The notes beneath the pieces were generated by a model. The model was not told where the DNA came from. It did not search any database and was given only the letters and a program-made list of their open reading frames with translations. A stretch of DNA of 64,000 bases from Afipia sp. (lineage in GTDB: Bacteria; Pseudomonadota; Alphaproteobacteria; Rhizobiales; Xanthobacteraceae): assembly GCA_024707075.1 (NCBI GenBank), contig JANQAK010000003.1:1922001-1986000 (forward strand). Reading direction: 5' to 3'. This document shows, one piece after another, positions 22,842 to 32,294 of this stretch; within the stretch, counting starts at the first letter, position 1, and each line of letters starts with the position of its first letter. The translations under genes and the position numbers were made by a program.

Positions 22842-23351
22842 TTATCCCTGCTGCGGCTGATCGTTCGGCGGCGTCGGGCGCTGCTTGTGCTGCGCCATGA
22901 AGGCGTCGAACTCTTCTTTGTCCTTGGCGTGACGCAGGCGGTCGAGAAAGTCCTTGAACTCGGTCTGCTCTTCCTCGAGACGGCGCAGCGTCTCCATGCG
23001 GTAGTCGTCGAAGGCACGGTTGCCGCTCGACGGCGCGTAGAACCCGCGGCCTTCCATGCGGCTGCGCATCCGCTCCATCTTCCACTGCATACGCTCCATC
23101 TTGTCGGCAAAACGGCCGTGACGATCGTGAGACCAGCAACCCATTTTTCTGCTCCAGAATGAATAAGCGAGAGCGGCCAGACCGAGCGGCCACCAGATGA
23201 TGAAACCGGCGACGATCAGAATGATGCGTCCGGGATGAAAGCCCGGCCGCCAGTCGTGCCGCGATTCGAAGTTGTCGTGATGCGGTCCGGCCCAGGCAGG
23301 GCGGCCCCATCTGTCGAGCTGTGCAGTGTTGACGTCTGCGGTGTTCGCCAT
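22842..23351 (-). CDS. DUF2852 domain-containing protein
   Basis: RIILIVAGFIIWWPLGLAALAYSFWSRKMGCW...FDDYRMETLRRLEEEQTEFKDFLDRLRHAKDKEEFDAFMAQ. Confidence 0.82.
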   Translation of the reverse strand: MANTADVNTAQLDRWGRPAWAGPHHDNFESRHDWRPGFHPGRIILIVAGFIIWWPLGLAALAYSFWSRKMGCWSHDRHGRFADKMERMQWKMERMRSRMEGRGFYAPSSGNRAFDDYRMETLRRLEEEQTEFKDFLDRLRHAKDKEEFDAFMAQHKQRPTPPNDQPQQG

Positions 23352-23383
23352 TGGCGTCCTCCCTGGGTTTCACGCTTCCGTGA

Positions 23384-23402
23384 ATGTAAATAACATTTAC
23401 AT
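23384..23402. promoter_or_regulatory. Candidate operator ATGTAAAT-AAC-ATTTACAT upstream of the DUF2852 gene
   Basis: Perfect 8-bp inverted repeat between the TetR gene and its downstream DUF2852 gene. Confidence 0.55.
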
Positions 23403-23455
23403 AGATAAATCATCCGGGGATTTTGTCAAGCGGAGCGGTTGTCGCAGCCGTGAAA

Positions 23456-24124
23456 TTATTTCGGAGCGCCGGCAGGAGGCCGCTGATCGGTCGGAAAGCC
23501 GAGGCCTTTCAGATAGATCAGCACGCCCGCTTCCAGCAGGTCTTCCGCCGACATGGGCAGCTTGCGCCGCGCCGCATCGCCCCGACCGAACAGCGAGGCG
23601 ATGCCATGGGACATCGACCAGATATGGAGCGCCATCATCAATGCAGGCGGGCGCGGTACGTTCGGCGGCGCCATCGCTACCAGCCGCTCGGAAGCGGCGC
23701 GAATGACTGCAAAAGCGCGCTCGCCAGCGAGCAGCAGAGCCGGATTGCTCTCCAGCGGAATGCCCGATTCAAACATCGCCGAATAATAAGCGGGATTTTC
23801 GCGCGCGAAGGCGAGATAGGCTTTGCCGACCCGCTGAAATGCCGTCGGCGTATCGGGGCGGCCATCGTCCCACGCCGCGGTGAGTTGTGCCTCGAACTGC
23901 TCGAAGCCCTGCTGCGCCACGCTGGCAAGCAGTTCGTCGCGGTCGCGGAAATGGCGATAGGGAGCCGCCGGACTAACGCCCGCCGAACGCGCAGCCTCGG
24001 CGAAGGTGAAGCCGCCCGGCCCTTTTGCGGCGATCAGATCGAGCGCGGCCTGCACCAGCGCTTCTTTCAGGTTGCCGTGATGATAGCCGCCTTCGCGGCG
24101 GCCGCGGTTCTTGTGCCAGCTCAT
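23456..24124 (-). CDS. TetR/AcrR family transcriptional regulator
   Basis: YHHGNLKEALVQAALDLIAAKGPGGFTFAEAARSAGVSPAAPYRHFRDRDELLASV. Confidence 0.9.
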   Translation of the reverse strand: MSWHKNRGRREGGYHHGNLKEALVQAALDLIAAKGPGGFTFAEAARSAGVSPAAPYRHFRDRDELLASVAQQGFEQFEAQLTAAWDDGRPDTPTAFQRVGKAYLAFARENPAYYSAMFESGIPLESNPALLLAGERAFAVIRAASERLVAMAPPNVPRPPALMMALHIWSMSHGIASLFGRGDAARRKLPMSAEDLLEAGVLIYLKGLGFPTDQRPPAGAPK

Positions 24125-24160
24125 GTGAATAGCTCTTACATGAGTTGCATGCAGACGTCA

Positions 24161-24326
24161 CTAGTGTCCTGAAATCCGAAGTTCGCATCATTTTGCGGCG
24201 CGCTCCGTAGCGAACTTCGGATTCAAAAGGACACTAGAAAACAATGATTCTAGTGTGGTTTTGGTTCGCAAGTCCACAAATGAACGCGCTGTAGAAATGA
24301 TGCGGACTTGCGAACCGCCACACTAG
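24161..24326. repeat. Composite double-hairpin repeat, copy 1 (hairpin A 24161-24237, spacer, hairpin B 24250-24326)
   Basis: ctagtgtcctgaaatccgaagttcgc...gcgaacttcggattcaaaaggacactag + aaaacaatgatt + ctagtgtggttttggttcgcaagtcc...ggacttgcgaaccgccacactag; inverted copy at 41329. Confidence 0.92.
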
Positions 24327-24342
24327 GCTGGCAAGACAAGCA

Positions 24343-24903
24343 TTAACGTTTGACCAGCCGCTTTTGGGACTCCGCGAGCGCCCGCGAAAAGACCTTCGAG
24401 TCATCCAGCGCCCGCGCGATCACCAGCGCGCCCTGGATTTCCAGCACAGCATGTTCGGCCTTGCGGCGGGCCGCGCCCCTCTCGTCGCCCAGACGCCGCA
24501 ATGCCGCCGCCAGCGCATCAACCCAGCCGACAAAGTAGGTCTTCACCTTGGCAGCGAAAATGTCGCGCGACGCGCCCAGTGCTACGACGCCGACAAGACA
24601 GACGCGCTGCCCGGAGCGGAAATAGGCATCGGTCGCAGCGTACATCGCTGCGATGCCCTTCGCCGGATCGGATGCTGTGCGCAACGGCGTGTAGATGTTG
24701 TCCACAAACCAGCGGTCGATCGAGGCCAGCACCTCCGCCGCCATCTGCTCTTTGCCGTCGGGAAAGAAGTTGTACAAGCTGCCCTTGCCGAAGCCCGTGG
24801 CTTCCGAGATCAGCGCAAGCGTCGCACCCTCATAGCCGTGGGCGCGAAACACCTCGGCCAACGCCGCCAAAATGTCTCCACGCGCGGCTTCCGTCTTTGT
24901 CAT
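24343..24903 (-). CDS. TetR/AcrR family transcriptional regulator
   Basis: ARGDILAALAEVFRAHGYEGATLALISEATGFGKGSLYNFFPDGKEQMAAEVL. Confidence 0.9.
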   Translation of the reverse strand: MTKTEAARGDILAALAEVFRAHGYEGATLALISEATGFGKGSLYNFFPDGKEQMAAEVLASIDRWFVDNIYTPLRTASDPAKGIAAMYAATDAYFRSGQRVCLVGVVALGASRDIFAAKVKTYFVGWVDALAAALRRLGDERGAARRKAEHAVLEIQGALVIARALDDSKVFSRALAESQKRLVKR

Positions 24904-24920
24904 TTCAGCCTTCTGGCGAA

Positions 24921-25388
24921 CTATTTCGGCACGGGCGCGAGACCCGGCGTATCCGCCGGCCGGGGTCCGGGCGCGGGCCAGTGAAACCGGCGTTCGCTCT
25001 CCTTGATCGCAACATCATTGATGCTGGCTTCGCGGCGCTTCATCAGGCCGTGCTCGTCGAATTCCCAGTTCTCGTTGCCGTAGGAGCGGAACCAGTTTCC
25101 GGCATCGTCGTGCCATTCGTACTGAAAGCGCACGGAGATGAAGTTGCGGTCGAACGCCCACAGATCCTTGATCAGGCGATACTCGTGTTCCTTCGCCCAT
25201 TTGCGGGTGAGGAATTCGACAATCGCGGCGCGGCCTTGAAAGAACTCCGAGCGATTCCGCCAGATGCTGTCCTCGGTATAGGCCAGCGAGACCTTGACCG
25301 GATCGCGCGAATTCCAGGCGTCTTCCGCCATGCGCGCCTTCTGCGCGGCGGTGCCTCGTGTGAACGGCGGTAGCGGGGGACGGGACAT
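24921..25388 (-). CDS. DUF1348 family (SnoaL/NTF2-like) protein
   Basis: [79 protein letters not shown]. Confidence 0.88.
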   Translation of the reverse strand: MSRPPLPPFTRGTAAQKARMAEDAWNSRDPVKVSLAYTEDSIWRNRSEFFQGRAAIVEFLTRKWAKEHEYRLIKDLWAFDRNFISVRFQYEWHDDAGNWFRSYGNENWEFDEHGLMKRREASINDVAIKESERRFHWPAPGPRPADTPGLAPVPK

Positions 25389-25402
25389 AGTGGGCGCTCC
25401 TG

Positions 25403-25440
25403 TTGTACCGATAGGTACAATCCTGTACCTATCGGTACAA
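25403..25440. promoter_or_regulatory. Tandem TetR-type operator, perfect inverted repeat TTGTACCGATAGGTACA-ATCC-TGTACCTATCGGTACAA
   Basis: 17+4+17 perfect palindrome 15 bp upstream of the DUF1348 start; each arm contains a near-palindrome TGTACC-GATA-GGTACA. Confidence 0.8.
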
Positions 25441-25470
25441 ACCGTCAAGCGCCTATCCGCAATGCCATCC

Positions 25471-25583
25471 CGTCATTGCAAGGAGCGCTTGTGACGAAGC
25501 AATCCAGTCCTTCCTTGAAACACTGGATTGATTCAGTGAGCCTGTGGACGGCACGTCGTGCAGACCGCTCGCTCGCAATGACG
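25471..25583. repeat. Dispersed palindromic repeat, family 'gtcattgc..gaagcaatcca'
   Basis: cgtcattgcaaggagcgcttgtgacgaagcaatccag...ctcgcaatgacg; abuts ybgC stop. Confidence 0.75.
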
Positions 25584-26066
25584 TTATGCTGCGTCCTGAT
25601 CGGCCTTCATGGCGATGCGCAGCGCTTTCGGGATCGGCCGGGCGCGGCCGCCGGAGACGAACGCAACCTTGACCCGCGCCTCGACCAGCACGTCATCGCC
25701 ACGGCGGACCTCCTGCGCCAGCGTGATCGAGGCGCCCTTGATCTCGGCGGGCACCGTCACGACCTCGAGGACATCGTCCATCCGCGCCGGCGTGAGATAT
25801 TCGATCTGCATCGCGCGCACGACGAAGGCAAAACCCGGCGCTTCGTTTTGCGCTTCGGCGAACAGCGCGTGCTGATCGGCGCCGAGCAGCCGCAGATAGT
25901 TGGTGCGCCCTCGCTCCATGAAGCGCAGATAATTGGCGTGATAGACGATGCCGGTGAAATCGGTGTCTTCGTAATAGACGCGTACCTGCATGACATGCCG
26001 GCCATCGCGGATCGATCCGTCGAGATGCGGCAAAGACCCGTCGCTCATTACCGGGCCGGTCATGAT
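25584..26066 (-). CDS. ybgC: Tol-Pal associated acyl-CoA thioesterase YbgC
   Basis: VRVYYEDTDFTGIVYHANYLRFMERGRTNYLRLLGADQ hot-dog signature; start near MTGPVMSDGS. Confidence 0.92.
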   Translation of the reverse strand: MMTGPVMSDGSLPHLDGSIRDGRHVMQVRVYYEDTDFTGIVYHANYLRFMERGRTNYLRLLGADQHALFAEAQNEAPGFAFVVRAMQIEYLTPARMDDVLEVVTVPAEIKGASITLAQEVRRGDDVLVEARVKVAFVSGGRARPIPKALRIAMKADQDAA

Positions 26067-26419
26067 GTCCGCCGCGACTTCGATGATGCCTGTGGCGCGC
26101 AATAGATCGCATAGAGCGTTTTCAGCACGGCGCGAACATTGTCGGATGCGAGACGATAATACACCGTCTGCGCTTCCCGGCGCGTTGTCACCAGTCCGAG
26201 CGCGCGCATCTTGCCGAGATGTTGCGACAGCGCAGCCTGACTGAGCCCGGCGACCACGGCGAGATCGCCGACCGAACGCTCCCCTTCCAGGAGTTTGCAG
26301 AGCACGAGCATGCGCTTGGGATTGGCCATCGCCCCCAGCAATTCCGCCGCCTCTTCGGCGACCAAACTCAAATCCTCAAGCCCGCGGGCAGCCAAGCCGG
26401 ATTGCTTCAATCTTGACAT
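26060..26419 (-). CDS. ArsR family regulator, probably BigR/SqrR-like
   Basis: AAELLGAMANPKRMLVLCKLLEGERSVGDLAVVAGLSQAALSQHLGKMRALGLVTTRREAQTVYYRLAS; Cys in LCKLLEGE typical of BigR-like proteins; divergent from DUF2892/YeeE genes. Confidence 0.82.
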   Translation of the reverse strand: MSRLKQSGLAARGLEDLSLVAEEAAELLGAMANPKRMLVLCKLLEGERSVGDLAVVAGLSQAALSQHLGKMRALGLVTTRREAQTVYYRLASDNVRAVLKTLYAIYCAPQASSKSRRTS

Positions 26420-26455
26420 ATTAGTACTTTCGAATATAATAATGTAATCGAATTC
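26420..26455. promoter_or_regulatory. AT-rich divergent operator/promoter, BigR-like
   Basis: attagtactttcgaatataataatgtaatcgaattc: two TCGAAT-type half sites around an AT-rich core. Confidence 0.45.
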
Positions 26456-26478
26456 GCGATCACCGCAAGCGAGGCTTC

Positions 26479-26697
26479 ATGGTCAACGTCGGCTCCCTGG
26501 ATCGGACGATCCGATTCTCAGTAGGCATCCTGCTTATCGTGCTTCCGTTCCTTCCGCCAATCGCGCCCTGGTTTGCGGCTCTCGGCAACTGGACATGGGC
26601 CCTCCTTGCCGTGGGCATCATCATGGCCGCGACCGCCGCGATGCGCTTCTGCCCTGCCTATGCGCTGTTCGGCGTCAGCACATGCGGCCGGAAATAA
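26479..26697 (+). CDS. DUF2892 family (YgaP-like transmembrane) protein
   Basis: MVNVGSLDRTIRFSVGILLIVLPFL...AATAAMRFCPAYALFGVSTC. Confidence 0.85.
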   Translation: MVNVGSLDRTIRFSVGILLIVLPFLPPIAPWFAALGNWTWALLAVGIIMAATAAMRFCPAYALFGVSTCGRK

Positions 26698-26725
26698 ACT
26701 GACCACCCGGGAACGAGAGTCAACC

Positions 26726-27271
26726 ATGAGTTCGATCACCCACATTTTACCCGCCGCTCGCGCAGACCGCATCGACTGGACACCCTATCTGGTCGGCGCC
26801 GGCATCGGCGTGCTGAGCTGGGCCGCCTTCGCGATTGCCAACAATCCCATCGGCATCACCACCGCGCTGTCACAGGCGTCGGGTGGCGTCGCCGCGTCGA
26901 TCTGGGGCCAGGATTTCGTCGCGCACAATTCGTACTGGATCAAGAATGCGTTCCAGATCGACTACGGCATGCTGTTCCTGGCCGGCACGCTGCTCGGCGG
27001 ACTTTTGTCAGCACTCACCTCCGGTACATGGAGGCTCGAGACCGTGCCGTCGGCATGGGCGGACCGCTTCGGCCCGTCCGTCATCAAGCGTTATGCGGTC
27101 GCATTCCTCGGCGGCATCGTCGCCATGTACGGCGCGCGCCTCGCTAACGGCTGCACCAGCGGCAACGGCATTTCGGGCGGACTGCAACTGGCGCTCAGCG
27201 GCTGGCTGTTCCTGGCCGTGATGTTCCCGACCGGCATGCTGACAGCGTTCGCGCTGTTCGGCCGCCGCTGA
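26726..27271 (+). CDS. YeeE/YedE family sulfur transporter component (PmpA-like)
   Basis: YGARLANGCTSGNGISGGLQLALSGWLFLAVMFPTGMLTA typical YeeE/YedE repeat. Confidence 0.85.
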   Translation: MSSITHILPAARADRIDWTPYLVGAGIGVLSWAAFAIANNPIGITTALSQASGGVAASIWGQDFVAHNSYWIKNAFQIDYGMLFLAGTLLGGLLSALTSGTWRLETVPSAWADRFGPSVIKRYAVAFLGGIVAMYGARLANGCTSGNGISGGLQLALSGWLFLAVMFPTGMLTAFALFGRR

Positions 27272-27288
27272 TTGAAGGAGAAGACGCC

Positions 27289-27843
27289 ATGCTTCCAGTC
27301 ACCGGAACCGGCCTTCTGGCCCTCGCGGTCCTGTTCGGCGCCGCCTTTGGATTCCTGCTCCATCGCGGGCGGGTCTCCGACTACAACACCATCATCGGTC
27401 AGTTTCTTCTGAAGGACTTCACGGTTCTAAAAATCATGCTGACCGCCATCGTGGTGGGCGGCATCGGCGTCTTTACCCTCGTCCAGCTCGGCTACGCCCA
27501 ATTCCATATCAAGCCCGCCGACCTTCTCGCGATCAGTCTCGGCGCAGCATTGTTCGGTGTCGGCATGGTGCTGTACGGCTACTGCCCCGGCACCGCGCTC
27601 GCGGCCATCGGGGGCGGCAGCCTGCACGCGCTAATCGGTGCAGCCGGCATGTTGGCCGGCGGAATTCTCTATGCGCTTAGCTTCGACTGGGTGAAAGCAA
27701 ACATCCTGCCGGTCGGCGCCATGGGCAAGGTGCAATTGCCCGCGCTTCTCGGCGTCAATGCGCCTGTTATCTTTGCGGTCCTCGCCATCGCGGCGGTGGC
27801 GTTCTTCACCGTGCTGGAAAGCCGTCCGGCGAAGCGGCAATAA
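27289..27843 (+). CDS. YeeE/YedE (DUF6691-like) family protein (PmpB-like)
   Basis: AAFGFLLHRGRVSDYNTIIGQFLLKDFTVLKIMLTAIVVGGIGVF...GYCPGTALAAIGGGS. Confidence 0.85.
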   Translation: MLPVTGTGLLALAVLFGAAFGFLLHRGRVSDYNTIIGQFLLKDFTVLKIMLTAIVVGGIGVFTLVQLGYAQFHIKPADLLAISLGAALFGVGMVLYGYCPGTALAAIGGGSLHALIGAAGMLAGGILYALSFDWVKANILPVGAMGKVQLPALLGVNAPVIFAVLAIAAVAFFTVLESRPAKRQ

Positions 27844-27844
27844 T

Positions 27845-28891
27845 TCAGGCGCGATCGTCATCCTGCTCGAACATGCCGAACTGCGCGGGATCCCGCGACG
27901 GTTCGGCGAGGCCGAGGTGTTTGAACGCGTGCGATGTCAAAAGCCGCCCGCGCGGCGTGCGTTGCAGATAGCCGCACTGGATCAGGAACGGCTCGATGAT
28001 GTCCTCGATGGCGTCGCGCGGCTCGGAGAGAGCCGCCGCCATTGTCTCGACACCCACCGGCCCGCCGCCGTAGTTGATCGCAATCGTCGTCAGATAGCGC
28101 CGGTCCATTGCATCGAGTCCGGCCTTGTCCACTTCCAGCGCGCCGAGCGCGTTGTCGGCGATCTTGCGATCGATGGCATTGGCGTCAGCCGCGGAGGCAA
28201 AATCGCGCACCCGCCGCAGTAAGCGTCCGGCGATGCGCGGCGTGCCGCGTGCGCGCCGCGCAATCTCGTTGGCGCCGTCCGGCGTCATGCCGATGTTGAG
28301 CACCCGCGCGCCGCGCGTCACGATCTTTTCCAGTTCGTCCTCTGTGTAGAAATTCAGCCGCACCGGAATGCCGAAGCGGTCGCGCAGCGGATTGGTGAGA
28401 AGTCCGGCGCGCGTTGTCGCACCGACCAGCGTGAATTTGGCGAGGTCGATCTTCACCGACCGCGCCGCCGGCCCCTCGCCGATGATGAGATCGAGCTGGA
28501 AATCCTCCATCGCCGGATAGAGCACTTCTTCCACCGCCGGACTGAGCCGGTGAATTTCGTCGATGAACAGCACGTCGCGCTCTTCGAGATTGGTCAGCAA
28601 TGCCGCAAGATCGCCGGCCTTGGCGATCACCGGGCCCGAGGTGGCGCGAAAGCCGACGCCAAGCTCGCGCGCCACGATCTGCGCCAGCGTGGTCTTGCCC
28701 AGCCCCGGCGGCCCGACGAACAGCACATGGTCGAGCGCTTCCTTGCGCTTGCACGCGGCGTCGATGAACACCTGAAGATTGGCGCGCGCCTGCTGCTGGC
28801 CAACGAATTCCGACAGGTTCTGCGGACGCAGCGAAGTGTCGCCGATGTCATCGGCGCGGCGCTCGGGAGTGACGATGCGGGGCGAAGTCAT
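27845..28891 (-). CDS. ruvB: Holliday junction branch migration DNA helicase RuvB
   Basis: [58 protein letters not shown]. Confidence 0.97.
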   Translation of the reverse strand: MTSPRIVTPERRADDIGDTSLRPQNLSEFVGQQQARANLQVFIDAACKRKEALDHVLFVGPPGLGKTTLAQIVARELGVGFRATSGPVIAKAGDLAALLTNLEERDVLFIDEIHRLSPAVEEVLYPAMEDFQLDLIIGEGPAARSVKIDLAKFTLVGATTRAGLLTNPLRDRFGIPVRLNFYTEDELEKIVTRGARVLNIGMTPDGANEIARRARGTPRIAGRLLRRVRDFASAADANAIDRKIADNALGALEVDKAGLDAMDRRYLTTIAINYGGGPVGVETMAAALSEPRDAIEDIIEPFLIQCGYLQRTPRGRLLTSHAFKHLGLAEPSRDPAQFGMFEQDDDRA

Positions 28892-29415
28892 GGCGTATGT
28901 TTAACCCGATGCAGCGGGCGGGCAAGCCACCAGCAGAAACTCGCCGCGAGAAATCCAAGGACGGCCAGCATGGAAAACAGCGAAATCCCCTGCGCGAACG
29001 ACTGCACACTGGGCAGAATCAATGCGGACGATTCGCTCGGCCTGATGAACATGCCGAACACCACAAAACCCGCGACGGCCGCGAAAGCCGCCAGCCACGC
29101 CATCCAGATAGCGTTGAGGTCAGCATAGATCGCCGACCATGCGAAAATGGTTCCGGCCGCGACCGACGGCAGAAACGAGGCAAGAATCGCAATCGCCGCC
29201 AGCAGCCACGCCGCGAACGACGCCACCGTACGCAGCGCATCGAGATCCGCCACCGCGAGCAGCAGTTGCAACAGCGGCGCGCCGAGCGCGATCACGAGCA
29301 GCGACACCATCGCCGCAATCGTCAGCGGTCCCGCGATGGTGAAGATCGCGACGATGCCGAGAAATTTTCCGGCGCGCTTGAGGCTGCCCGGTCCGACGCT
29401 CGCGCCGCCGGTCAC
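28888..29415 (-). CDS. Hypothetical multi-pass membrane protein between ruvA and ruvB
   Basis: Open frame with several hydrophobic segments, overlapping ruvA and ruvB ends. Confidence 0.75.
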   Translation of the reverse strand: MTGGASVGPGSLKRAGKFLGIVAIFTIAGPLTIAAMVSLLVIALGAPLLQLLLAVADLDALRTVASFAAWLLAAIAILASFLPSVAAGTIFAWSAIYADLNAIWMAWLAAFAAVAGFVVFGMFIRPSESSALILPSVQSFAQGISLFSMLAVLGFLAASFCWWLARPLHRVKHTP

Positions 29416-30029
29416 TTCGACAATTCCTTCAAGCCGAGCCGGATGAGCTGCGCGGTCTCGGCGGCTTCGCCCGCGCCGCGCGAGGCCGCCGCGATCGCAG
29501 CGGCCGCCTGCGGCTGACCATAACCGAGATTGACCAGCGCCGAGATCGCATCGGTGACCGGACGCGGCGCGCGGTTGTCATCGAGCGCGCCGGACAGATG
29601 CACCACCGCCGGATCGAGATTGGTGAAGGCCGGTGTTTTATCTTTCAATTCGGTGACGATGCGCTCGGCGACTTTCGGGCCGACGCCTGGCGTGCGCGCC
29701 ACCGCGGCCTTGTCACGCAGCGCAATGGCGTTGGCGAGATCGTGCGGCGGCAGGGTGCTGAGCACCGCAAGCGCAACTTTCGCGCCGACGCCCTGCACGG
29801 TTTGCAGCAGCCGGAACCATTCACGCTCCATGTCGGTGCGAAATCCGAACAGCTTGATCTGATCCTCGCGGACATAGGTCTCGATGGAGAGCACCGCCGC
29901 CTCGCCCGGCTGCGGCAGCGCCTGCAACGTCCGCGCCGAGCAATGCACCTGATAGCCGACGCCCTGCACGTCGAGGATCACATAATCCTCACCGTAGGAA
30001 TCGATCAGGCCTTTGAGTTTTCCGATCAT
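29412..30029 (-). CDS. ruvA: Holliday junction branch migration protein RuvA
   Basis: [31 protein letters not shown]...[17 protein letters not shown]...[19 protein letters not shown]. Confidence 0.96.
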   Translation of the reverse strand: MIGKLKGLIDSYGEDYVILDVQGVGYQVHCSARTLQALPQPGEAAVLSIETYVREDQIKLFGFRTDMEREWFRLLQTVQGVGAKVALAVLSTLPPHDLANAIALRDKAAVARTPGVGPKVAERIVTELKDKTPAFTNLDPAVVHLSGALDDNRAPRPVTDAISALVNLGYGQPQAAAAIAAASRGAGEAAETAQLIRLGLKELSK

Positions 30030-30652
30030 TATACTTGCCGTGTCGCGATGGCCGCGGCGGCACCCGCCATCACACCGCCTCCGATACGGTTGAGCAGCTT
30101 CATGGCGTGCGGGCTGCGGAACAGCCTGCGCGCCCGCGACGCCGCCAACACATAACCGCTGAAAACCAGCACCAGCACCACGGCGATGATTCCGGCAAGT
30201 TCAGCGTAGCTGACGAGATCGATGCGCGACACGTCGATCAGCGTCGGCGTCAGCGCGAGATAAAATGCAATGGCCTTGGGATTGCCGAGTGTCAGCAACA
30301 GCCCGCCCATAAAGGAGCGTAGCGGCTTGCCGTCGACATTATCGGCCGCGTTCATATCGACTGCCACCGCAGGCGCAGTCCACAAACGATACGCGAGGTA
30401 GAGCAGATAGGCCGCGCCGGCATATTTGATGATCGAAAAAATCATCTGGAAACTGCTGGCGACGAACGACAGGCCGAGCACGGCGATGGCGAGCCAGGTA
30501 ACATCGCCAAGCACAATGCCGGCGATAAAGGCCGGCACACCCGCGGTGCCGCGGCCGATCACGCGCGCCAGAATCGCCGCGATCGCGGGACCGGGCGAAG
30601 CCGCCGCCACCAGGATGGCGAAGGCAAAGATCGTCAGTGCGGTTATCGTCAT
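30029..30652 (-). CDS. LysE family amino acid exporter
   Basis: [45 protein letters not shown]...[18 protein letters not shown]. Confidence 0.88.
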   Translation of the reverse strand: MTITALTIFAFAILVAAASPGPAIAAILARVIGRGTAGVPAFIAGIVLGDVTWLAIAVLGLSFVASSFQMIFSIIKYAGAAYLLYLAYRLWTAPAVAVDMNAADNVDGKPLRSFMGGLLLTLGNPKAIAFYLALTPTLIDVSRIDLVSYAELAGIIAVVLVLVFSGYVLAASRARRLFRSPHAMKLLNRIGGGVMAGAAAAIATRQV

Positions 30653-30721
30653 TCCAAATTCCTTGTGGCCGCCATCTTCGCACCGAACGCGCCGCGCCGC
30701 CACCGGGACGGCTGCGCCGCT

Positions 30722-31252
30722 TCAGCGGATTGCCGCAACCTTCAGCTTCAGCATCGCGCTTTGGCGATGATGGGCATGGGTGATCGCGATGGCCAGCGCG
30801 TCGGCCGCGTCCGACGTCTGCGGATCGGCTTTCGGCAGCAGCACGCCAAGCATGACGCGAATCTGGTTCTTGTCGGCATGGCCTGCCCCGACCACGGTCT
30901 TCTTGATCTGGTTCGGCGCGTATTCCGCGACTGCAATTCCGAACATCGCCGGCGCCAGCATGGCGATGCCACGCGCCTGACCGAGTTTCAGCGTCGATGC
31001 GCCGTCCTTGTTGACGAAGGTCTGCTCGACGGCGGCCTCCGCCGGCTTGAAATCACCAAGCACGCGGGCGAGACCTTCATGGATCGCGAGCAGACGTTCC
31101 GCCAGCGGCGAGGCCTCGCGCGATTCCACCGAGCCGCAGCCGACGTAAATCAGCCGGTTACCGTCGATATCGATCACACCCCAGCCCGTCCGGCGCAGGC
31201 CCGGATCGATCCCCAGAATGCGGACGGGTGAGCGAATCGGCAAAGATGTCAT
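30722..31252 (-). CDS. ruvC: Crossover junction endodeoxyribonuclease RuvC
   Basis: [32 protein letters not shown]...[24 protein letters not shown]. Confidence 0.95.
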   Translation of the reverse strand: MTSLPIRSPVRILGIDPGLRRTGWGVIDIDGNRLIYVGCGSVESREASPLAERLLAIHEGLARVLGDFKPAEAAVEQTFVNKDGASTLKLGQARGIAMLAPAMFGIAVAEYAPNQIKKTVVGAGHADKNQIRVMLGVLLPKADPQTSDAADALAIAITHAHHRQSAMLKLKVAAIR

Positions 31253-31304
31253 AAAGCCATGATACCGCCGGGCGAGGCGCAAGCCCAGCGGAGCAGGACC
31301 GGCC

Positions 31305-32051
31305 TCACGCGTTCATCTTGGCCGCAAGCGCGTCGGACACTTCGAAGTTCGCATAGACGTTCTGGACGTCGTCATGCTCGTTCAGCAGGTCGAGCAGCTT
31401 GAACAGCTTTTCGCCGGTCTCGTCATCGACCGTGATGGTGTTCTGCGGCTTCCACACCAGCGCCGCCTTGCGCGGCTCGCCGAACTTCGCCTCCAGCGCC
31501 TTGGCGACTTCGCGAAATGTGTCCTGCGACGCGAAGACCTCATGGCCGTCCTCGTCCGAGGCCACATCATCCGCGCCGGCCTCGATCGCGGCTTCCAGCA
31601 TGGCGTCGTCGGACGCGACCTTGGCGTCGTATTCGATCACGCCGACACGGTCGAACATGAAGGAGACCGAGCCGGTTTCGCCGAGGTTCCCGCCGGACTT
31701 GGTGAAGTAGGACCGAATGTCGGAGGCCGCGCGATTGCGGTTGTCGGTGAGCGCCTCGACGATCACGGCGACACCGCCGGGACCGTAACCCTCATAGCGG
31801 ATTTCATCGTAGTTCTCGCCGTCGTTGCCGATGGCCTTCTTGATCGCGCGCTCGATGTTGTCCTTCGGCACGTTTTCCGCGCGCGCCGCCGTGATCGCCA
31901 GACGCAGGCGCGGGTTCATGGCCGGGTCCGGGGTTCCCAGCTTGGCGGCGACGGTGATTTCCCGCGCCAGCTTGCCGAACATCTTGGACCGCATGGCGTC
32001 CTGTTTGCCCTTGCGGTGCATGATGTTCTTGAATTGGGAATGTCCGGCCAT
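31305..32051 (-). CDS. yebC: YebC/PmpR family DNA-binding regulator
   Basis: [39 protein letters not shown]...[23 protein letters not shown]. Confidence 0.95.
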   Translation of the reverse strand: MAGHSQFKNIMHRKGKQDAMRSKMFGKLAREITVAAKLGTPDPAMNPRLRLAITAARAENVPKDNIERAIKKAIGNDGENYDEIRYEGYGPGGVAVIVEALTDNRNRAASDIRSYFTKSGGNLGETGSVSFMFDRVGVIEYDAKVASDDAMLEAAIEAGADDVASDEDGHEVFASQDTFREVAKALEAKFGEPRKAALVWKPQNTITVDDETGEKLFKLLDLLNEHDDVQNVYANFEVSDALAAKMNA

Positions 32052-32294
32052 CGGGGGTGTCTCTCGGGCGTTCAGCGATGAAATTGAGCGATCTCGTGAT
32101 TCTTGGGCGTCGTTAATGCAACAGCCCGGCGGGGCGGCGTTATAGGCCGGGAACGGCCAAATTTAAAGGCAGAAAGCCCGATTTCCGGTACGCCGATATG
32201 GGGGACGGCAAATCTGCCCGGTAAAAGTTAACCGTGACTTCACGCTGGAATGAGACACTGCCTATCTATTACTCATATATTTCAGAGAGCCCTC

